From assembly GCA_947380915.1 (NCBI GenBank), contig CANCSY010000231.1, positions 1 through 5,222 of the forward strand: a stretch of DNA of 5,222 nt, written 5' to 3'. Both the position numbers and the translations under genes were made by a program. Each line of letters opens with the position of its first letter. The stretch's first letter is position 1. The notes under the pieces were generated by a model. It was not told the DNA's origin, did not search any database, and saw only the letters and a program-made list of their open reading frames with translations. Of the stretch, positions 1-5,222 are shown in pieces. The DNA comes from Beijerinckiaceae bacterium. GTDB lineage: Bacteria; Pseudomonadota; Alphaproteobacteria; Rhizobiales; Beijerinckiaceae.

Positions 1-377
1 GGATCGTTCTCGAGGTCATGGGACAGAACGGTCACGACCACCTGGGTGTCGTGGCGATAGCCCTCGGGGAACAGGGGGCGGATCGGGCGGTCGATCAGGC
101 GGGAGATCAGCGTCTCACGCTCGGAGGGACGACCCTCGCGCTTGAAATATCCACCGGGAATCCGGCCGGCCGCGAAGGCCTTTTCCTGATAGTTCACGGT
201 GAGGGGGAAGAAGTCCACGCCGACTTTCGGCTTCCTGGCGGAGACGACGGTGGCCAGCACGGTGGTTTCGCCATAGCTCGCCCACACGGCGCCGTCAGCC
301 TGACGGGCCACCCGGCCCGTTTCGAGGACCAGCTTGCGCCCGGCCCAGTCGAGTTCTTCACGATGGATTTCGAACAT
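1..377 (-). CDS. pnp: Polynucleotide phosphorylase (PNPase), N-terminal part, cut by the window edge
   Basis: PNPase is a trimeric 3'-to-5' exoribonuclease that uses phosphate to release nucleoside diphosphates from RNA and takes part in mRNA decay. Only the first 125 residues are visible, of roughly 700 usual for the family; they cover the start of the first RNase PH-like domain. Recognisable blocks are [13 protein letters not shown] (18-30), [11 protein letters not shown] (35-45), [20 protein letters not shown] (56-75), the YFKR motif (77-80, matching the RNA-contacting FFRR of E. coli), EGRPSE (81-86) and [15 protein letters not shown] (93-107). I place the start at the ATG at 375-377. A second in-frame ATG lies at 384-386, but a GAAAG element at 387-391 sits 9 bases from the chosen start and directly against the other. 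An in-frame TGA at 390-392 excludes anything longer. The gene follows rpsO after 250 bases, the classic order. Confidence 0.97.
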   Translation of the reverse strand, partial: MFEIHREELDWAGRKLVLETGRVARQADGAVWASYGETTVLATVVSARKPKVGVDFFPLTVNYQEKAFAAGRIPGGYFKREGRPSERETLISRLIDRPIRPLFPEGYRHDTQVVVTVLSHDLEND

Positions 378-386
378 TTCGTACAT

Positions 387-391
387 CTTTC
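387..391 (-). promoter_or_regulatory. Weak ribosome binding site deciding the pnp start
   Basis: GAAAG on the minus strand lies 9 bases before the ATG at 375-377 and abuts the alternative ATG at 384-386. The spacing favours the downstream start, giving a protein beginning [11 protein letters not shown], which fits the usual family N-terminus. The match to the Shine-Dalgarno consensus is only partial. Confidence 0.5.
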
Positions 392-478
392 ATGACGCGG
401 GGAGATCGCGGAGCCATGAGCAAGATGGCGAGAGGCTGTCGCGACGCCTTGCGGCGGGCATGAAGGACAGCGTCCGGC

Positions 479-503
479 GATCCTGCCGCATGGCGCAAGG
501 ATC
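479..503 (-). promoter_or_regulatory. Imperfect stem-loop in the pnp leader
   Basis: On the minus strand the arms GATCCT and AGGATC form a 6-bp stem, followed by a 2x2 mismatch, a 3-bp CGC/GCG stem and a CAT loop. It lies about 100 bases before the pnp start. In E. coli the pnp leader contains a stem cut by RNase III, through which PNPase represses its own synthesis. A similar role here is inference from position only; no U-tract follows, so it does not look like an intrinsic terminator. Confidence 0.4.
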
Positions 504-541
504 TTCCCTGTTGAAACGACGGCCCCATGCCGCCGTTCCCG

Positions 542-570
542 CCGGAGTGGGCCAGGGGCCCGATCTCCGG
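542..570 (-). promoter_or_regulatory. Long GC-rich stem-loop in the rpsO-pnp gap
   Basis: The outer arms CCGGAG (542-547) and CTCCGG (565-570) pair over 6 bp. A small 1x3 internal loop follows, then an inner 5-bp stem GGGCC (549-553) with GGCCC (557-561) and a 3-base loop. It is the most extended hairpin in this gap and has no U-tract on the minus strand. It could be an RNase processing site or an mRNA-stabilising element between rpsO and pnp; function is inferred from position. Confidence 0.45.
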
Positions 571-579
571 AAGGGCTGG

Positions 580-593
580 GGGCGCCTTCGCCC
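580..593 (-). promoter_or_regulatory. Short stem-loop between rpsO and pnp
   Basis: GGGCG and CGCCC form a 5-bp stem around the loop AAGG on the minus strand (590s to 580). It lies between the hairpin after rpsO and the longer hairpin at 542-570. In such GC-rich sequence a 5-bp stem alone is weak evidence; it counts mainly as one of four stem-loops in a row. Confidence 0.3.
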
Positions 594-604
594 GCAGCCA
601 TGGC

Positions 605-620
605 GCCGGTGTGAACCGGC
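605..620 (-). terminator. Hairpin just after rpsO, possible weak terminator or mRNA 3'-end stabiliser
   Basis: GCCGGT and ACCGGC make a perfect 6-bp stem with a 4-base loop (TCAC on the minus strand), starting only 7 bases after the rpsO stop codon. No run of T follows, so it is not a canonical intrinsic terminator. E. coli has an attenuating terminator between rpsO and pnp at the equivalent place, and this hairpin may serve a similar partial-termination or 3'-end protecting role. That role is inference. Confidence 0.4.
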
Positions 621-627
621 TGTGAGC

Positions 628-897
628 TTAGCGGCGGATGCCGAGACGCTCGATGAGAGCCTTGTAGCGGGGCTCGTCGCGACGCTTCACATAGTCGAGA
701 AGCTGGCGGCGCTGGGAGACCAGCTTGAGCAGGCCACGGCGGGAATGGTTGTCCTTGACGTGGGTCTTGAAGTGCTCGGTGAGGTTGGTGATGCGCTCGG
801 TGAGGATCGCGACCTGCACTTCGGGCGAACCTGTGTCGCCAGCCTTGGCGCCATGTTCAACGATGAGGGCCTGCTTGCGCTCTGGGGTAATCGACAT
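628..897 (-). CDS. rpsO: 30S ribosomal protein S15
   Basis: S15 is a primary binding protein of 16S rRNA; it binds the three-way junction of the central domain and starts assembly of the 30S platform. The protein is 89 residues, the standard length. Hallmarks are [10 protein letters not shown] (21-30), the segment [23 protein letters not shown] written as H42 to R64, including the conserved HSRRGL at 51-56, and the C-terminal LIERLGIRR (81-89). The ATG at 895-897 is preceded by AAAGGA at 904-909 with 6 bases between. The frame is open further upstream, but that extension has no similarity to S15 and its first Met would lack this site. The gene lies between truB and pnp as in most proteobacteria. 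In many bacteria S15 represses its own mRNA, and the leader here has structures that could serve this. Confidence 0.99.
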   Translation of the reverse strand: MSITPERKQALIVEHGAKAGDTGSPEVQVAILTERITNLTEHFKTHVKDNHSRRGLLKLVSQRRQLLDYVKRRDEPRYKALIERLGIRR

Positions 898-903
898 CGT
901 ATG

Positions 904-909
904 TCCTTT
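904..909 (-). promoter_or_regulatory. rpsO ribosome binding site
   Basis: AAAGGA on the minus strand, followed by CATACG and then the ATG at 895-897. It is the best Shine-Dalgarno match in the window and fixes the 89-residue form of S15 rather than the longer open frame. It lies 8 bases after the hairpin at 918-938, close enough for leader folding to affect initiation. Confidence 0.8.
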
Positions 910-917
910 CTGGTGGC

Positions 918-938
918 GCCCTCCGCAGGACGGAAGGC
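918..938 (-). promoter_or_regulatory. Stem-loop next to the rpsO Shine-Dalgarno site, candidate S15 autoregulatory element
   Basis: On the minus strand GCCTTCCG pairs with CGGAGGGC across a 5-base loop (TCCTG). This gives an unbroken 8-bp stem with one U-G pair next to C-G pairs. The stem ends 8 bases before the AAAGGA site of rpsO. S15 recognises a G-U/G-C pair motif in its rRNA and in the E. coli rpsO leader, so a helix with a U-G pair here is compatible with autoregulation. The structure is seen; S15 binding is inference. Confidence 0.4.
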
Positions 939-994
939 TTAGACTATTCCGAGGGCCTGGCCGGGATGTCGTCCAGCAAGGTCCAAACACGATT

Positions 995-1016
995 AGCGCG
1001 GGGATGGCCCCGCGCT
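995..1016 (-). promoter_or_regulatory. Strong 9-bp hairpin between truB and rpsO (5' hairpin of the rpsO transcript or truB terminator)
   Basis: AGCGCGGGG and CCCCGCGCT form a perfect 9-bp stem closed by the tetraloop CCAT on the minus strand. After it comes AATCGTGTTTGG, which has some T but no proper T-run, so an intrinsic terminator for truB is possible but imperfect. The hairpin starts 7 bases after a TATAAG box (1023-1028), which would place its first base at about +1 of an rpsO transcript. The stem is clear; the choice between terminator and 5' stabilising hairpin is open. Confidence 0.5.
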
Positions 1017-1022
1017 GCGCGG

Positions 1023-1028
1023 CTTATA
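1023..1028 (-). promoter_or_regulatory. Possible -10 box of an rpsO promoter
   Basis: TATAAG on the minus strand matches the sigma-70 type -10 consensus at five of six positions, an AT-rich spot in very GC-rich surroundings. The hexamer 17 bases upstream is GTGGCC, which does not resemble TTGACA, so the promoter is incomplete by sequence. E. coli has an rpsO promoter between truB and rpsO, which makes the location plausible. A start here would give a leader of about 120 bases. Confidence 0.35.
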
Positions 1029-1068
1029 CACGATTTTGCGGGGAAGGCCACCCCATCAGGGCGCGCGC

Positions 1069-1974
1069 CTAGAAGGGCAGGTTGAACACCCGGTTCGGCA
1101 CAAGCTCGCCCTGGGTCACTTCGCCAAAGGCCACCGGCACGCCGCCGCAGGCCGCATAGGCGAAGCCGCCCGCAGGGGCGTCCCGCCCGCGCAGGATGAT
1201 CGACTGGCCGCGCCGCAGCCGCGCTGCCCCATCCCGGTCCACCACAATGCAGGCGACCTCGGTGAGGCCCGCCTCCACCGGCAACATGAGGCTGAACGGG
1301 TCCAGCCCCTCCTCATCCAGCTCCGCAAGCTGGACGAGATCGGCTTCCGTGAAAGGCCCGACTCTCGTGCGGCGCAGGGCCGTCACATGGCCAAGGCAGC
1401 CCAGGTGGCGGCCGAGATCGCGCGCGATGGCGCGCACATAGGTGCCCTTGGTGCATTGGGCCTCCAGCACCGCCTCATCGTCGGTGGTGGAGACCAGCTC
1501 GAGGGAATTGATGGTCACCGGCCGGGGGGCGAGGATCACCTCCTCGCCGTCGCGGGCGAGATCATAGGCGCGCTCGCCATTGATCTTGATGGCCGAATAG
1601 GCGGGCGGGATCTGCATGATCGTGCCGGTGAAATAGGCGAGCGCATGGGCCACCTGATCGGGGCCGGGGCGCATGTCGGAGGTGCGCACCACCGCGCCGT
1701 CGGAATCATCGCTGTCGGTCTCGATCCCCCAGCGCACGGTGAAGCGATAGGCCTTCTCGCCATCCTGCACGAAAGGCACGGTCTTGGTGGCCTCGCCAAA
1801 GGCGACCGGCAGGATGCCGGAAGCCAGCGGGTCCAGCGTGCCCGCGTGGCCCGCCTTCTTGGCGTTGAAAATCCGCTTTAGGCGGGAGACGGCATGGGTC
1901 GAGGTCATGCCGACGGGCTTGTCGAGCACGATCCAGCCGTTGATTTCGACCCGCGTGGAGCGGCGCTGGTTCAT
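1069..1974 (-). CDS. truB: tRNA pseudouridine-55 synthase TruB
   Basis: TruB turns uridine 55 in the T-loop of most tRNAs into pseudouridine and also acts as a tRNA folding chaperone. The 301 residues start with GWIVLDKPVGMTS (13-25). Motif GHAGTLDPLASG (42-53) holds the catalytic Asp48, the same number as in E. coli. Tyr76 (in KAYRF), the QIPPAYSAIK block (121-130) and KGTYVRAIARDLG (176-188, with Tyr179 and Arg181) are all present, so the enzyme looks active. The C-terminal part from about 240 resembles the small PUA-like domain of TruB, ending in NRVFNLPF. The ATG at 1972-1974 has a weak AAGAAG site 6 bases upstream, and the agreement in active-site numbering supports this start. It follows rbfA after 42 bases, suggesting co-transcription, and in many bacteria this position next to infB and rpsO is conserved. 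Confidence 0.98.
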   Translation of the reverse strand: MNQRRSTRVEINGWIVLDKPVGMTSTHAVSRLKRIFNAKKAGHAGTLDPLASGILPVAFGEATKTVPFVQDGEKAYRFTVRWGIETDSDDSDGAVVRTSDMRPGPDQVAHALAYFTGTIMQIPPAYSAIKINGERAYDLARDGEEVILAPRPVTINSLELVSTTDDEAVLEAQCTKGTYVRAIARDLGRHLGCLGHVTALRRTRVGPFTEADLVQLAELDEEGLDPFSLMLPVEAGLTEVACIVVDRDGAARLRRGQSIILRGRDAPAGGFAYAACGGVPVAFGEVTQGELVPNRVFNLPF

Positions 1975-2016
1975 CTGTATCTTCTTTATCTGATGGGATG
2001 GCGTCTGGCGGCGGGC

Positions 2017-2418
2017 TCAGGAATTCTCGTCGAGATCGCCACGCACCTTGGCGGAATTCAGCAAGGCGTCGATCCTGGCCGCATTTTCGAAGGACTCGTC
2101 CATGCGGAAGCGAATGTCGGGGGCGAATTTGAGGTTGACCTTGCGCACCACTTCGCCGCGCAGGAACTTCTTGTTGCGCTCCAGCGCCGCAATCACCTCG
2201 GTGGCGTCCTGCCCGCCCAGCGGCATGACGAAGATCGTCGCCAGCTTGAGGTCCGGGCTCATGCGCACGCGCGGCACGGTGACCACATGGGTCTCCAGAA
2301 CGGGGTCAAGCACATCCCCGCGCGCGAGCAGTTCGGCCATGGAATGGCGGATCAATTCGGCGACGCGCAGCATGCGCTGGGAGGGCTCGCCGCTGTTGCT
2401 GTGATGGGCTCGCGACAT
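2017..2418 (-). CDS. rbfA: 30S ribosome-binding factor RbfA
   Basis: RbfA is a small KH-fold protein that binds the immature 30S subunit, helps finish the 5' end of 16S rRNA and matters most during cold growth. The 133 residues open with a short polar tail, then [22 protein letters not shown] (13-34), a typical first helix of the family. Next come LDPVL (37-41), [21 protein letters not shown] (46-66, central strands) and the closing signature [23 protein letters not shown] (98-120). A TGA two codons upstream (2422-2424) makes the ATG at 2416-2418 the first possible start. GGAG lies 10 bases before it, slightly far for a strong site. It follows infB after an unusually structured 258-base gap and precedes truB by 42 bases. 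Confidence 0.97.
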   Translation of the reverse strand: MSRAHHSNSGEPSQRMLRVAELIRHSMAELLARGDVLDPVLETHVVTVPRVRMSPDLKLATIFVMPLGGQDATEVIAALERNKKFLRGEVVRKVNLKFAPDIRFRMDESFENAARIDALLNSAKVRGDLDENS

Positions 2419-2462
2419 TCGTCATCGACTCCGGAAACTTCAGACCCGGTTCAAGGTCCGAA

Positions 2463-2476
2463 GGCGGCGCGCCGCC
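2463..2476. repeat. 14-base perfect palindrome
   Basis: GGCGGCGCGCCGCC reads the same on both strands. It shares its last base with the next palindrome at 2476-2493. On the minus strand it is followed by TTCGG rather than a T-run. A pure G/C palindrome of this length can arise by chance in GC-rich DNA, but adjacency to a second, longer one is less expected. Confidence 0.55.
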
Positions 2477-2493
2477 CCGGATCGCGATCCGGG
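2476..2493. repeat. 18-base perfect palindrome
   Basis: CCCGGATCGCGATCCGGG is fully self-complementary, with nine bases per half-site and its centre between 2484 and 2485. It lies in the 258-base gap after the infB stop codon and about 60 bases before the rbfA start. Possible roles are an mRNA 3'-end hairpin for infB, a dispersed palindromic repeat, or a site for a dimeric DNA-binding protein. The sequence alone does not choose between them. Confidence 0.65.
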
Positions 2494-2592
2494 TAGACGG
2501 GCGGCATGCACATGATGATGCAGGTTTGAGCGGACCTTGCGCCGCCGCCCGGGGCCTGCGCGAAGATGATCGGCAAGGACGAGCGGTGGCGG

Positions 2593-2621
2593 GAGATACG
2601 CCTATTTTGCGCACCGGGCAA
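2593..2621 (-). promoter_or_regulatory. Possible internal promoter upstream of rbfA
   Basis: TTGCCC (2616-2621) and TATCTC (2593-2598) are separated by exactly 17 bases on the minus strand. Each matches the sigma-70 type -35 or -10 consensus at four of six positions. The spacer holds the AT-rich AAAATA. A start here would give an rbfA leader of about 165 bases that includes both palindromes. Matches of this quality occur by chance, so this is only a candidate for separate expression of rbfA-truB. Confidence 0.25.
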
Positions 2622-2676
2622 GATGGTCTCTGCCAAATGCTTGAAACTACGGCAAGGTTCAAAGTGAGGCGCGGCC

Positions 2677-5222
2677 TTAGAGGCTGCGCTTCACCTCCAC
2701 GACGCGGTAGCATTCGATGATGTCGCCCGCGCGCATGTCCTGGTAGGCCTCGAAAGCCATGCCGCAATCCTGACCGGCGACGACTTCCTTGACCTCGTCC
2801 TTGAAGCGCTTGAGCGTCGAGAGCTTGCCCTCGTGCACCACCACCCGGTCGCGGATGAGGCGCACATTGGCGCCGCGCTCCACACGGCCGTCGCTGACGC
2901 GGCAACCGGCGACCTTGCCGACCTTGGTGATGTTGAAGACTTCGAGGATCTCGGCGTTGCCGAGCATGTCTTCGCGAAGCGTGGGCGAAAGCAGGCCGGA
3001 CATGGCCGCCTTCACGTCATCCACGAGGTTGTAGATGATGTTGTAGTAGCGGATTTCGATGCCCGCGCGCTCCGACAGTTCCGACGCTTCCTTGTAGGCG
3101 CGCACGTTGAAGCCGATGACGGCCGCGCCTGAGGCTTCGGCCAGCGAAATGTCGGACTCGCTGATGCCGCCGACGCCTGCATGGACGATGCGCGCGCAGA
3201 CCTCTTCGGTGCCGAGCTTGTCGAGGGCGGCCATGATAGCCTCCACCGAGCCCTGCACATCGCCCTTGATGACGAGCGGGAATTCCTTGCGGCCCGCCGT
3301 CTTGAGCTGGGACATCATGTCGGCGAGCGAACCGCGCGCCGAACCGCCGCGCACGGCGGCCTTCTCGCGCTTCTGGCGCTCACGATATTCGGTGATTTCA
3401 CGGGCGCGGGCCTCGTTATCGACCACCGCGACGCGATCACCCGCGTCAGGGGCGCCGGAGAAGCCGAGCACTTCCACCGGGAAGGAGGGCGGGGCCGAGG
3501 CCATATGGGCGCCCTTGTCGTCGAGCAGGGCGCGAACGCGGCCCCACTGGGAGCCCGCCACGATGATATTGCCCACCGCAAGAGTGCCGCGCTGCACGAG
3601 CACGGTGGCCACGGGGCCGCGACCACGATCAAGACGCGCCTCGATGACCGTGCCTTCGGCCGGACGCTCGGGATCGGCTTGCAGATCGAGCAGTTCGGCC
3701 TGCAGGGCGATGGATTCGAGCAGCTTGTCGAGATTGATCTTCTTGAGGGCGGACACTTCCACCTCGAGCGTGTCGCCGCCCAGGGTTTCGACCTGGACTT
3801 CGTATTGCAGCAATTCGCTGCGCACGCGCTCGGGCTTGGCGTCAGGCTTGTCGATCTTGTTGATCGCCACGATCAGCGGCACGCCGGCCGCCTTGGCGTG
3901 GTTGATCGCCTCGATGGTCTGGGGCATGACGCCGTCGTCGGCCGCCACCACGAGCACCACGATATCCGTCACCTTGGCGCCGCGGGCGCGCATGGCGGTG
4001 AAGGCGGCATGGCCGGGGGTGTCGATGAAAGTGACAGGCACGCCGCCGGGGGCGGTGACCTGATAGGCGCCGATATGCTGGGTGATGCCGCCGGCCTCGC
4101 CGGAAACCACATTGGCGTGGCGGATCGCGTCCAGCAGCGAGGTCTTGCCGTGATCGACATGGCCCATGATGGTGACCACGGCGGGACGGGGAACCAGAAG
4201 CTCGTCCGTGTCGGGCGTATCAAAGAGGCCCTCTTCCACGTCGGATTCAGCCACGCGCTTGACCGTATGGCCCATTTCCTCGGCGATGAGCTGGGCGGTG
4301 TCGGCGTCGATCACGTCGGTGATCTTGCGCATCTCGCCCTGACGCATCAGCAGCTTGATCACATCCACGGCGCGCTCCGACATGCGGTTGGCGAGTTCCT
4401 GGATGGTGATGGTCTCGGGCAGGATGACCTCGCGCAGCAGCTTTTCCTTGGGCTGCTGGCCGCCACGGCCTGTCAGGCGCTGCATGCGGCGACGGAAGGA
4501 GGCGACCGAACGGGTGCGCTCCTCCTCCTCCGCCACGGCGTTGGTGACGGTGAGACGACCGCGATTCTTCACTTCCGCGCCACGCGCCGGCTTGGCGGGC
4601 GGCAGGATGACCTTGGTGGGCAGGCCGGGACGGCGGATGACCCGCTTTTCCTCTTCGGTCTCGTTCACGCGGCGCACGCCGGGGGCGCCTGCGGCGGCCG
4701 CCGGGCCTGGTTCCATTGACGTGGCGCCAGCCAGAGGCTGAACGGCTTTGCGTGAGCCGGGTGGCGGCGGCGGGGCGGGCTGGCCACCCGCAAGACGGCG
4801 CGCAGCCTCCTGCTCGGAGCGGCGCCTGACCTCGGCGTCCTGGCTGCGGCGAGCCTCTTCTTCCTTCTTGCGGGCCTCGGCGGCCTCGCGTTCGATCTTC
4901 TCGCGAGCCTCGCGCTCGGCGTGGGCCACCGCCTCGATGGCGGCGCGGCGACGATCTTCTTCTTCACGGCCGCGCGCATCCACAAGGGCGCGCTCGCGCG
5001 CCTCGCGCTCGGCCTCGGTCAGGGTGCGCAGCACCATGCCGCCAGCAGAGCGGCCGGGAGGGGTCGGGCGATTGGACTGGGGGCCACGGGGCGCATTGGT
5101 GGGGCCACGCGGAGCGACGGTCGGCCCACGCGGGGCGGCGGGCGCCGCCGGACGCGCTGCGGCCGGAGCCGCTGCCGGACGGGGCGCAGCCGGGGCAGGA
5201 GCAGCCGCAGGGCGCGCCGCAA
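2677..5222 (-). CDS. infB: Translation initiation factor IF-2, 5' end outside the window
   Basis: IF-2 is the GTPase that delivers formyl-Met-tRNA to the 30S subunit and promotes 50S joining. 847 codons are visible, counted from 5220; the frame is still open at the edge. The ATG at 5035-5037 is internal: family-like sequence continues upstream and no ribosome binding site precedes it. Order: Ala/Pro/Arg-rich low-complexity tail (1-60); charged Glu/Arg-rich helical stretch (about 68-142); proline-rich linker (about 145-158); IF2 N-terminal domain with [15 protein letters not shown] (about 264-314); GTPase domain with G1 GHVDHGKT (353-360), G2 GGITQHIGA (377-385), G3 DTPGH (400-404), G4 NKID (454-457) and G5 SALKK (490-494); domain II (about 521-606); domain III from about 645 with [16 protein letters not shown]; and the initiator-tRNA-binding C2 domain (about 750-847), including [11 protein letters not shown] and ending EVKRSL. 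All GTPase motifs are intact. Upstream neighbours are expected to be rimP-nusA, not seen here. Confidence 0.99.
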   Translation of the reverse strand, partial: AARPAAAPAPAAPRPAAAPAAARPAAPAAPRGPTVAPRGPTNAPRGPQSNRPTPPGRSAGGMVLRTLTEAEREARERALVDARGREEEDRRRAAIEAVAHAEREAREKIEREAAEARKKEEEARRSQDAEVRRRSEQEAARRLAGGQPAPPPPPGSRKAVQPLAGATSMEPGPAAAAGAPGVRRVNETEEEKRVIRRPGLPTKVILPPAKPARGAEVKNRGRLTVTNAVAEEEERTRSVASFRRRMQRLTGRGGQQPKEKLLREVILPETITIQELANRMSERAVDVIKLLMRQGEMRKITDVIDADTAQLIAEEMGHTVKRVAESDVEEGLFDTPDTDELLVPRPAVVTIMGHVDHGKTSLLDAIRHANVVSGEAGGITQHIGAYQVTAPGGVPVTFIDTPGHAAFTAMRARGAKVTDIVVLVVAADDGVMPQTIEAINHAKAAGVPLIVAINKIDKPDAKPERVRSELLQYEVQVETLGGDTLEVEVSALKKINLDKLLESIALQAELLDLQADPERPAEGTVIEARLDRGRGPVATVLVQRGTLAVGNIIVAGSQWGRVRALLDDKGAHMASAPPSFPVEVLGFSGAPDAGDRVAVVDNEARAREITEYRERQKREKAAVRGGSARGSLADMMSQLKTAGRKEFPLVIKGDVQGSVEAIMAALDKLGTEEVCARIVHAGVGGISESDISLAEASGAAVIGFNVRAYKEASELSERAGIEIRYYNIIYNLVDDVKAAMSGLLSPTLREDMLGNAEILEVFNITKVGKVAGCRVSDGRVERGANVRLIRDRVVVHEGKLSTLKRFKDEVKEVVAGQDCGMAFEAYQDMRAGDIIECYRVVEVKRSL
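5074..5136 (-). repeat. Three tandem 7-residue repeats in the IF-2 N-terminal tail
   Basis: Inside infB, residues 29-49 of the visible protein read as [14 protein letters not shown] and APRGPQS, a 21-base coding repeat present three times. The codons differ slightly between copies (for example GGG or GGC for Gly), so the repeat is not freshly duplicated. The N-terminal tail of IF-2 is known to vary in length and composition between species and is expected to be disordered. Confidence 0.7.

Larger units (their letters stand above)
2452..2539. repeat. Inverted 9-bp repeat framing two palindromes in the infB-rbfA gap
   Basis: CAAGGTCCG at 2452-2460 is the exact inverse complement of CGGACCTTG at 2531-2539. 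The 70 bases between them contain the perfect palindromes at 2463-2476 and 2476-2493. As RNA or extruded DNA the unit could fold into a multi-branched structure with a 9-bp closing stem. It may be a dispersed intergenic repeat of the genome or a local regulatory or processing element; one copy in one window cannot tell. Confidence 0.45.

Noticed and set aside
384..386. Alternative pnp start three codons upstream
   Set aside because: The GAAAG element would directly abut this ATG, leaving no spacing for ribosome binding; the downstream ATG has 9 bases and fits the family N-terminus.
194..601. 135-codon minus-strand open frame running from the rpsO-pnp gap into pnp
   Set aside because: It overlaps the well-supported start of pnp in a different frame and has a low-complexity Pro/Ser/Arg composition.
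898..990. N-terminal extension of S15 to a Met at 988-990
   Set aside because: The extra 31 residues do not resemble S15, while the ATG at 895-897 has a good AAAGGA site and gives the standard 89-residue protein.
1036..1881. 281-codon open frame on the plus strand
   Set aside because: Codon-aligned antisense shadow of truB; the TruB frame carries every active-site motif and this one has no recognisable domain.
2451..2636. 61-codon minus-strand frame lying wholly in the infB-rbfA gap, starting with TTG
   Set aside because: It has a rare start codon, no ribosome binding site and no recognisable motif, and it runs through both palindromes. GC-rich third positions are weak support in such DNA. 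Ribosome profiling or conservation in relatives would be needed to revive it.
2306..2905. 199-codon minus-strand open frame across the infB end, the gap and the rbfA start
   Set aside because: It overlaps the conserved C2 domain of IF-2 and the RbfA N-terminus in another frame; its Arg/Pro-rich translation looks like a frame shadow.
3107..4063. 318-codon open frame on the plus strand
   Set aside because: Ser/Arg/Thr/Ala-rich shadow in another frame over the infB GTPase domain, typical of GC-rich coding DNA.
3181..4719. 512-codon open frame on the plus strand
   Set aside because: It is exactly codon-aligned and antisense to infB, whose GC-rich codon use avoids TTA, CTA and TCA and so leaves the opposite frame open. 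The His/Gly/Asp-rich translation resembles no family I know.

Overview
The window is high in G+C and carries one tightly ordered block of translation and RNA-turnover genes, all on the minus strand. In transcription order (right to left) they are infB (5' end missing), rbfA, truB, rpsO and pnp (3' end missing). This is the distal part of the widespread bacterial nusA-infB-rbfA-truB-rpsO-pnp cluster. The G+C richness, the long Ala/Pro-rich and charged N-terminal region of IF-2, and the style of the PNPase, RbfA and TruB sequences suggest an alphaproteobacterium, probably of the Hyphomicrobiales (perhaps Xanthobacteraceae-like). That placement is inference from recalled family sequences, not from a search.

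Layout: 1-377 is the N-terminal first RNase PH-like domain of polynucleotide phosphorylase. 378-627 is a 250-base gap with four stem-loops, comparable in position to the processed pnp leader of Escherichia coli. 628-897 is ribosomal protein S15. 898-1068 is a 171-base gap with a -10-like box, a 9-bp hairpin and a second hairpin next to the rpsO ribosome binding site. 1069-1974 is the tRNA pseudouridine-55 synthase TruB. 1975-2016 is a short 42-base spacer. 2017-2418 is the ribosome maturation factor RbfA. 2419-2676 is a 258-base gap with two abutting perfect palindromes framed by a 9-bp inverted repeat, and a possible promoter. 2677-5222 is translation initiation factor IF-2, whose reading frame stays open to the window edge.

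The genes share one theme. IF-2 places initiator tRNA on the ribosome, RbfA matures the 30S subunit, TruB modifies the T-loop of tRNA, S15 nucleates assembly of the 30S platform, and PNPase degrades and processes RNA.

I found no mobile element, CRISPR array, tRNA or rRNA, and no evidence of an undescribed multi-gene system. The parts worth a second look are the three long gaps, which hold most of the visible secondary structure. The long open frames on the plus strand are codon-aligned antisense shadows of infB and truB.
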